From positions 1 to 12,071 of the forward strand of contig JABYQS010000859.1 of NCBI GenBank assembly GCA_022592435.1: a DNA stretch of 12,071 nt, read 5' to 3'. Below are positions 7,153 through 12,071 of the stretch, piece by piece. The DNA is from Cerioporus squamosus (Eukaryota; Basidiomycota; Agaricomycetes; Polyporales; Polyporaceae). Within the stretch, counting starts at the first letter, position 1. Each line of letters starts with the position of its first letter. Position numbers and translations under genes: made by a program. The notes under the pieces were generated by a model. That model saw only the letters and a list, made by a program, of their open reading frames with translations. It searched no databases and was not told the DNA's origin.

Positions 7153-7859
7153 CTAGTGGGCAAACGATGTCATGACACTCAACCTACCATCGGGGATGAG
7201 AGGGGGAGCGCTGTTCTGGACCTTCGACTCGATGGCCTCTCCGGGAAGTTCATCTACCTCAGACCCGGCTATTGACATGTCATCCGTTGGGATCTCTTGC
7301 TCTGTACACATGAGCGCAATTTCACATAGGAGAGCTCTGTGATACCAACCTGGGGCCAGCTGTGGAGGTTCGGGCACGAGGCTATATAAGGACTCTTGAT
7401 CTGCCCGTTGCGACGATCTCTGCAAGGACGAATGAGGGGTCTGCGACATGCAATTGAGCAAATTTCGCACTTTCGCAGAGACTTGGTGGTCTCGAGCGCG
7501 GGCTTCACTGCGCGAGTCGCTGGCAATGTCCACTTGGGCTGATACATCCGGAGTTCCTGGCCCAAACTATGAAGCGTCACGTCGCTGTCAAAACCACGCG
7601 CGGAGAGTAAAGCAACGTGCGCGTACTGTGCATTGACATTGACTAGATCAGAGAACTCCTTCTTGCGAGCCCACTGCTGATACTCCTTCCCGATGAGCTT
7701 CACATCCGTCTTCGCCTGTTCATGGTAACCTTGGGCGCGACCGAGATGGTACTCCGGTATCCATCTTTTGAACGGTGAAACAATCTTGGGGATCGGCTTA
7801 GGCAGACGACCTCCAGGAAGGCGGATCTCAGCTTCTGAGTCGATCGAAATGCTAGTCAT
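7153..7859 (-). CDS. Partner gene B: conserved gene of unknown function, probably with one frameshift, divergent to kinase B
   Basis: The ATG at 7859 opens a frame that matches partner A over about 110 residues: GRLPKP near residues 18-23, then conserved AQ..Y, G.EY, LV..N..Y and QPKW positions ending at W110 (7532-7530). In copy A the next bases are TGGGAC; here they are TGGAC. One missing G therefore moves the homologous continuation into the next frame, which stays open from 7530 to a TAG at 7153-7155 and encodes an acidic tail (TDDMSIAGSEVDELPGE). With that base the protein would be about 235 residues. Without it, translation runs in the first frame to 7269 (196 residues) with an unrelated tail. 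No signal peptide, membrane segment or known domain is seen. A TATAAAG lies about 110 nt upstream. A recent pseudogene or an assembly error in a G-run are both possible. Confidence 0.6.
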
Positions 7860-7967
7860 TCGAAGAGGTGCTGCAAGTAGGAGCGGGGATGGGTACGAGC
7901 TGGACGTCCGGCGACGAGCAATGAGCTTTGAGTAGTAGGCGCATGGCCGTTGGTCATGAGTCGGAAG

Positions 7968-7974
7968 CTTTATA
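7968..7974 (-). promoter_or_regulatory. TATA box of partner gene B
   Basis: On the minus strand CCCTATAAAGC is a near-consensus TATA box, about 110 nt upstream of the ATG at 7859. No equivalent is seen upstream of partner A, in keeping with the decay of that copy. Confidence 0.5.
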
Positions 7975-8261
7975 GGGTTGATTGGGGTGCTGTCCTGTAC
8001 GGTCGTTAGACGTAATCATGTACGACCGTGTACCATATCCGAGGAACAAGAGCTGCATGGGAAAGGAGGCACAGGGCCCTGGGCCGCCCATCGTGAGGCA
8101 AGCTGAAGGAAGTCGCCAGGGACGCGGTGCAAAGATGGAGACTGATTCGGCGCGCTGGGAACGCTGCAACCAGATCTCACGGAGGGCTGGATAGTGGCGG
8201 CTGAAGACATGCCTGTGGCGGCGCTGGCGCGGGTGCGAGAGGGCGGTGCAACTTGTCCCGC

Positions 8262-8267
8262 CACGTG
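8262..8267. promoter_or_regulatory. CACGTG E-box, cassette B
   Basis: CACGTG lies 105 bp upstream of the kinase B start and 17 bp upstream of the conserved 34-bp block, matching the layout in cassette A. Confidence 0.5.
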
Positions 8268-8284
8268 GGAGCATGTTCAGTGGG

Positions 8285-8318
8285 TCTGAGCGCCCACAGG
8301 TCAGGCAGAACGGACCGC
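8285..8318 (+). promoter_or_regulatory. Conserved 34-bp 5' block, cassette B
   Basis: Counterpart of 2889-2922 with two mismatches. It ends 53 bp before the kinase B ATG and is followed by a pyrimidine-rich tract, so it probably lies in the core promoter or 5' leader. Confidence 0.6.
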
Positions 8319-8371
8319 ATTCGTGCTCTCACCCGGTTTGTCTCTCTGCCCATTCACCTGCTCTGACCTAC

Positions 8372-9682
8372 ATGGACTCATCTCCGTACAATCCCTCAGA
8401 AAGAGGACGACTCATTGAAGGCGAAATCTTCTGGAGAGACCGGTACGACTGGCTACGGCAATCTGGATATGAGTTGCGCGCGCGGTACCGTCCAGATTGG
8501 GTTCCATCTTGGAAGGGGACCAATAAGTTGACCCTATTGTGCGAAGACGGTATCTCGCTGCTGGTACGCTTCTTTGATTCTGTCAGAACTAACGGCTCAC
8601 GAGTCACTAGGTCAGCAGAGTTATCGACGCCATACGGACGAAGGACGGGCGAGTAGTCGTCATCAAACAAGTGCAGAAATCCGTACATCCGCACGAAGTT
8701 GATATTGGCCGCTACTTGACTTCCCCTCCTCTGTCCGATGATCCTAGAAACCACTGTTGTCCCATCCTTGACGTGCTCCAGGACCCGCGCGACCCCGACA
8801 TCCAACTCGTTGTATTGCCGTTTCTCAAGCGCTATAACGATCCAAAGTTCGGCACAGTAGGGGAGGCCGTCGAGTTCTTTCGGCAAGCACTGGAGGTATG
8901 TGCGGATGGCTCGCGACTTCGCTACCGAGACTGACAGCGTTGGGCGCAGGGACTGCAGTTCATGCACGAACACCACGTCGCTCATAGGTGCGTGATCCCA
9001 TGTTCGACTCGTCACCTCGTTCTTAGTAGGCGCGTTCGCAGAGACTGCATGACGCTCAACGTGATGATGGATCCGAAACCCATGTTCCCCGAGTTGTATC
9101 ATCCGGGCTTGCCCATGAAGACGAGAGACTTCAAGGGGTATGTCCACCCATACTCGCGCACGGCGCGACCCGTCAAGTACTACTGGACGGACTTTGGCCT
9201 ATCTATACGCTTTGACCCGCAAGACACGAATCCGCTTGCGGCACCCGTTCTTGGCGGAGACAGGACCGTGCCAGAGTACAAGAAGAACCCCCGTGCTCCT
9301 TGCAATCCCCTTCGCGTCGACGTATACAACGCAGGAAACTTGATCAGGGAAGATTTCCTGCAGGTCATTGATCCCACACATCGAGCTGTCAATCTGCGAC
9401 TCATCTGCCACATTCCAGATATACAAGAACTTCGCGTTCATGGAACCTCTGGTCGAGCGCATGTGCAGCGAGGACCCGGAGAAGCGTCCCACAATGAGCG
9501 AGGTCGTTTCCGAGTTCCAGAAGATCCTGTCGAATCTTCGCGGTTGCCAGCTCCGTCAGCGGCTAGTGGAGCGGAAAGACGGCGCGTTCATGAACCTCTT
9601 GAAGGGCGTCCATCACGTATCTTCGCGCACCATACCCAACCTCCTCGCGTTCAAGTCCCCTCTCCCTACGCCGAAAGCATGA
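8372..9682 (+). CDS. Protein kinase-like protein, intact copy B (five exons, 366 aa)
   Basis: Exons are 8372-8563, 8611-8895, 8950-8987, 9042-9363 and 9419-9682; introns are 47, 54, 54 and 55 nt, all GT...AG, with CTAAC and CTGAC branch sites in the first two. Intron 4 has a weak donor (GTCATT). The joined 1101 nt are open to TGA. Visible kinase features are VVVIK (K83), HRDCMTLN with D173 and N178, WTDFG (D222-G224), VPEY (E250) as the APE equivalent, VDVYNAG (D265) for helix F, and DPEKRPT (R302) near the C-terminus. A glycine-rich loop is not evident, and HRD to DFG is about 49 residues, much more than the usual ~20. The start was chosen because it aligns with that of copy A; an in-frame ATG at 8246 exists. 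It would be a soluble Ser/Thr-type kinase or kinase-like protein. It resembles the agaricomycete-expanded AgaK1-type family; substrate unknown. Confidence 0.88.
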
Positions 9683-9942
9683 TATGTCCACTTTCGTCAC
9701 TATCTAGGGCTGGTACACGTAGCGCTGCTGGGCGGCTGAACACACCTCCATCATCCAATATCTTGTTCGCATTTACAATCACCGTCAGCATAGTGCCGCT
9801 GTGCAGTATACCTCGCCGCTCTCAATATCTCGCCTATGTGTCTCCCTGCAATGTCCCGCACGCTCTCTACCGTCTACTTGCTTATATCTTTGTGCATTGC
9901 TTTCGTATGGTAGCTTGTGTAGGATCGATTACTAATGAATAT
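9683..9942 (+). other. 3' flank of kinase B
   Basis: Homologous to the 3' flank of kinase A up to TGTGTAGGATC at about 9917-9926. Very soon after, the sequence switches to the ~512-bp dispersed repeat (9943), whereas in cassette A about 1 kb with the small gene comes first. Probably 3' untranslated region; no canonical AATAAA was found. Confidence 0.5.
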
Positions 9943-10452
9943 TGGGCACAAGGAAGCGTCGAGATGTGTCGTCGAATGCTCTCAAGATCGAGATGCTATG
10001 CTCCGGAACGACGGGTCGTGTCAGCAGTGGAGGCGTCAAGATAACTCACTGGCAGTTGCGACATGTCCTGAGCGGCGCCTCCGCCGCGCACAGCAGGTGA
10101 GGAAGGCCCCGAATCTCGTAGTCTTGGAGCAGCAGCTGAGCAAACACGTCTCCGTCCGAGCTTGCTCCTTCGTGACCTTGTTCTCGCTAGATGAGCCGAC
10201 CCCCTGCATTGTTCTTGCCATAACCACCGGAATGACACCGCTAACCCCACCCCGAAGCACCCTCGTGCGTTGTTCTCTGCCGGACAGGTGTAGCTTGGGT
10301 GTAGCCCGAGAACCGACGTCGTCGCTCCGTTGCGACGTACGACTTGCCGCGCAGTGCACGGTCTACAGACTGCAGCCGAGGGTGGTACTTGCCGCCGCTG
10401 CAGCGTCTACTGAGGTGGTTTTCGCACGCGTACATACGTGTACATATGACGG
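9943..10452. repeat. ~510-bp dispersed repeat, copy 2
   Basis: Same orientation as 5575-6086. It lies between the 3' ends of the convergent kinase copies B and C. By eye the first ~330 bp are about 97% identical to copy 1, while kinase exon 2 of copies A and B is only about three-quarters identical. A 219-codon plus-strand frame (9935-10594) overruns the repeat and is not conserved to its end in copy 1, because of an indel in a C-run. Confidence 0.88.
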
Positions 10453-10722
10453 TGGCCGCCGAGCGCCCAGAGGTGGTCGGGAGGACGCTAGGCTGGGCGA
10501 GAGAGGTTGGATGCGTTGGGCGGGGGCGGAGGACAGGTTCTACGGCAGTCGTCAAGCCAGCGCAGGGATAAGACGGGGTATGCAAACGGCATGATGTTCC
10601 CAAGGATCCTACACAGCAAGATGCAGATAACAAGCGTTACACAAGCAGACGTACGATAGCGAGGATAGACAGTGATTGTACTGAGAGCAGGATGGAGAGA
10701 CGACAAAGGAGAGTGAGTCCGG
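10453..10722 (-). other. 3' flank of kinase C
   Basis: Read on the minus strand, the part nearest the gene resembles the 3' flanks of copies A and B, including TGTGTAGGATC at about 10615-10605. The remainder, to the edge of the dispersed repeat, is GC-rich and not recognised. Confidence 0.45.
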
Positions 10723-12020
10723 TCATGGCTTGGGACTAGGCAAAGGGGAGCGACGCATGAGGAAGTGCGGTACACTGCGGGTAGATGTGTGGTAGACGTC
10801 CTTCAGGAAGTTCGAGAACGGCGTGTCGCGGAATTCGAGTAACCGAGACCGAAGCTGGCACTTGGACAGTTGGGAAGATTCTTCTGAACTCCGATACCAC
10901 TTCGTCCATGGTGGGACGCTTGGACGGGTCGTCGTCGACCATGCGCGTGACCAAGGGCTCCATGAACGTGAGGTTCTTAAACCTGTGCCGCCGGGTCAGC
11001 GTAACAATCATAACACGTCGGATGATGGCGAACCTTCAAGAAATCCTCCCTAATGAGGTTACCCACGTAGTAGACGTCAGTCGGGAACGGGTTGCACGGG
11101 ACACCAGGATCCTTTTCGAACTCGGGCACAGACTTGTCTCCTCCAAGAATAGGATACTCCATGGGATTGGGGTCGTCGGGGCTATATCTGCGCGACAAAC
11201 CGAAGTCGGCCCAGTAGTACTTGACCGGGTGCGCAGTGCGCGAGCCTGGACGCACGAATTTCTTGAAGTCCCGCGTCCGCCATGGTGCAACGAGTGCCAC
11301 ATATTGGGCAGGAGGGCTTCGCATCCATGAGTATGTTAAGGGACATCGCATCTCTACAAGGGCGGTCAACATTGCGTTGGCTGTGATACTGGATGGCTAC
11401 GAACCGGTGCGCAACACGGTGCTCATGCATGAATTGAAGACCCTAGAATGTTCCGTCAGTCGTATAAATTGGTACGAGAGTCCAGGTCACTCACGCACCT
11501 CAAATGCTTGTCTGAAAAATTCGACAGCCTCCCCACTGTCGCAAACTTCGGCTGGTTGTAGGACCTGAGGAACGGCATGACGATGATCTGGATGTCGGGG
11601 TTTCGAGGATCTTGCAGCACCTCCAATATGCGACAGCAAGGTTGCGGGGATTGTCGGACAGGGGAGGGGACGTCAAGAAGCGTCCGATCTCGACTTCGTA
11701 TGGATGTACGGATTTGGAGACGCGCTTGAAGACTACCATCTCACCGTCCTTCACTCTGACGGCGTCGATTAATGACGGACGCTATTTGCAATGAGCATAG
11801 TAAATCAGTAGAGAGGTAGCGAGTACACACCTTCAATATAAGCCGTCCTCACAGAAGAGTGGAATCTTGTTCGTTCCTTTCCACGAAGGGACCCCACCCA
11901 GGACGGTAGCGCGGACGCAGTTGGTACCCAGACTGCAGAAGCCAGTCGTGATGATCGGCAGTACTTCTCCCCATCCAAAAGCTCCTTATCCTCAGAGTCC
12001 GCAGCTGGCGTAATGCCCAT
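10723..12020 (-). pseudogene. Kinase-like gene, copy C, multiply frameshifted
   Basis: Exons on the minus strand are 12020-11831, 11781-11499, 11442-11405, 11353-11034 and 10982-10723, at the same four intron positions as copies A and B (introns 49, 56, 51 and 51 nt). Exon lengths are 190, 283, 38, 320 and 260 nt against 192, 285, 38, 322 and 264 in the intact copy. The deficits come from small lesions near 11945-11960, 11889-11898, 11838-11842, 11636-11643, 11531-11534, 11300-11320 and 10979-10982, plus at least one in the last exon. The lysine motif (VVFKR), HRDAMSLN, WADFGLS, the GGDKSVPEF segment, VYYVGN and DPSKRPT all remain recognisable in shifting frames. It is the most diverged copy. 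It begins 51 nt from the window edge, so its promoter and any divergent partner lie outside. Confidence 0.8.
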
Positions 12021-12071
12021 CTTGAAAGGAAGACGACGTGGTACCCTGAGGAGGAGGGAGGGGAGGATGAA

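Larger units (their letters stand above)
7860..8371. promoter_or_regulatory. Bidirectional intergenic region of cassette B
   Basis: This is the 512-bp interval between the two divergent start codons. It contains a TATAAAG for the partner gene (7974-7968), a CACGTG E-box (8262-8267) and the conserved 34-bp block (8285-8318) before the kinase. Apart from the last two it is poorly alignable with the cassette A interval. Confidence 0.55.

Noticed and set aside
8368..9147. 259-codon minus-strand frame opposite kinase B
   Set aside because: It is antisense to well-supported kinase exons and crosses three introns; its openness is explained by the codon use of the real gene.
5575..10452. LTR retrotransposon with the two ~510-bp repeats as LTRs
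   Set aside because: The repeats lack TG...CA ends, and the 3.9 kb between them holds a host-like gene pair instead of gag/pol; no primer-binding site or polypurine tract was seen.
9935..10594. 219-codon plus-strand frame over the second dispersed repeat
   Set aside because: The match in copy 1 (5574-6083) loses the frame at a C-run indel, start and end lie outside the repeat, and nothing in it is recognisable.
1..12071. CRISPR array, bacterial operon or prophage
   Set aside because: No regularly spaced short repeats and no ribosome-binding-site-led compact genes; the genes have short spliceosomal introns.

Overview
The window looks like nuclear DNA of a filamentous basidiomycete, probably an agaricomycete. 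The reasons are protein-coding genes split by very short introns (47-58 nt) with GT...AG ends and several CTRAY-type branch sites, a fairly GC-rich base composition, and an expanded kinase-like family that resembles one described in mushroom-forming fungi (reported under names such as AgaK1). The organism and family name are inferences; no database was searched.

The core of the window is a locally duplicated kinase-like family in three copies. Copy B (8372-9682, +) has five exons that join into an uninterrupted 366-residue reading frame with HRD, DFG and invariant-lysine motifs. Copy A (2992-4305, +) and copy C (12020-10723, -) keep the same four intron positions but carry several 1-2 nt length changes in exons, so both read as pseudogenes unless the assembly is wrong. 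Copies A and B each have a divergently transcribed, mutually homologous gene of unknown function upstream (A: 2405-1703, -; B: 7859-7153, -). The duplicated unit is therefore a two-gene bidirectional cassette. In both cassettes a CACGTG E-box and a 34-bp conserved block lie 70-125 bp before the kinase start. Copy C enters from the right edge, so any partner of it lies outside the window.

Between cassettes A and B sit a small three-exon gene of unknown function (5374-4886, -), a ~512-bp repeat (5575-6086), and about 1 kb with no convincing gene (6087-7152) that includes a 45-bp minisatellite. The ~512-bp repeat recurs at 9943-10452, between the convergent kinase copies B and C, and its two copies are far more alike than the kinase copies are. 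Cassette B lacks the ~1 kb that carries the small gene.

The left part (about 480-1300) is an ~815-bp non-autonomous foldback element. It has 84-bp terminal inverted repeats with only two mismatches. Inside each arm is a degenerate tRNA-like RNA polymerase III unit (A box, B box, T-run), the two pointing outward in opposite directions. An almost perfect 47-bp palindrome lies in its loop. The first 480 bp and 1303-1702 hold nothing I can support.
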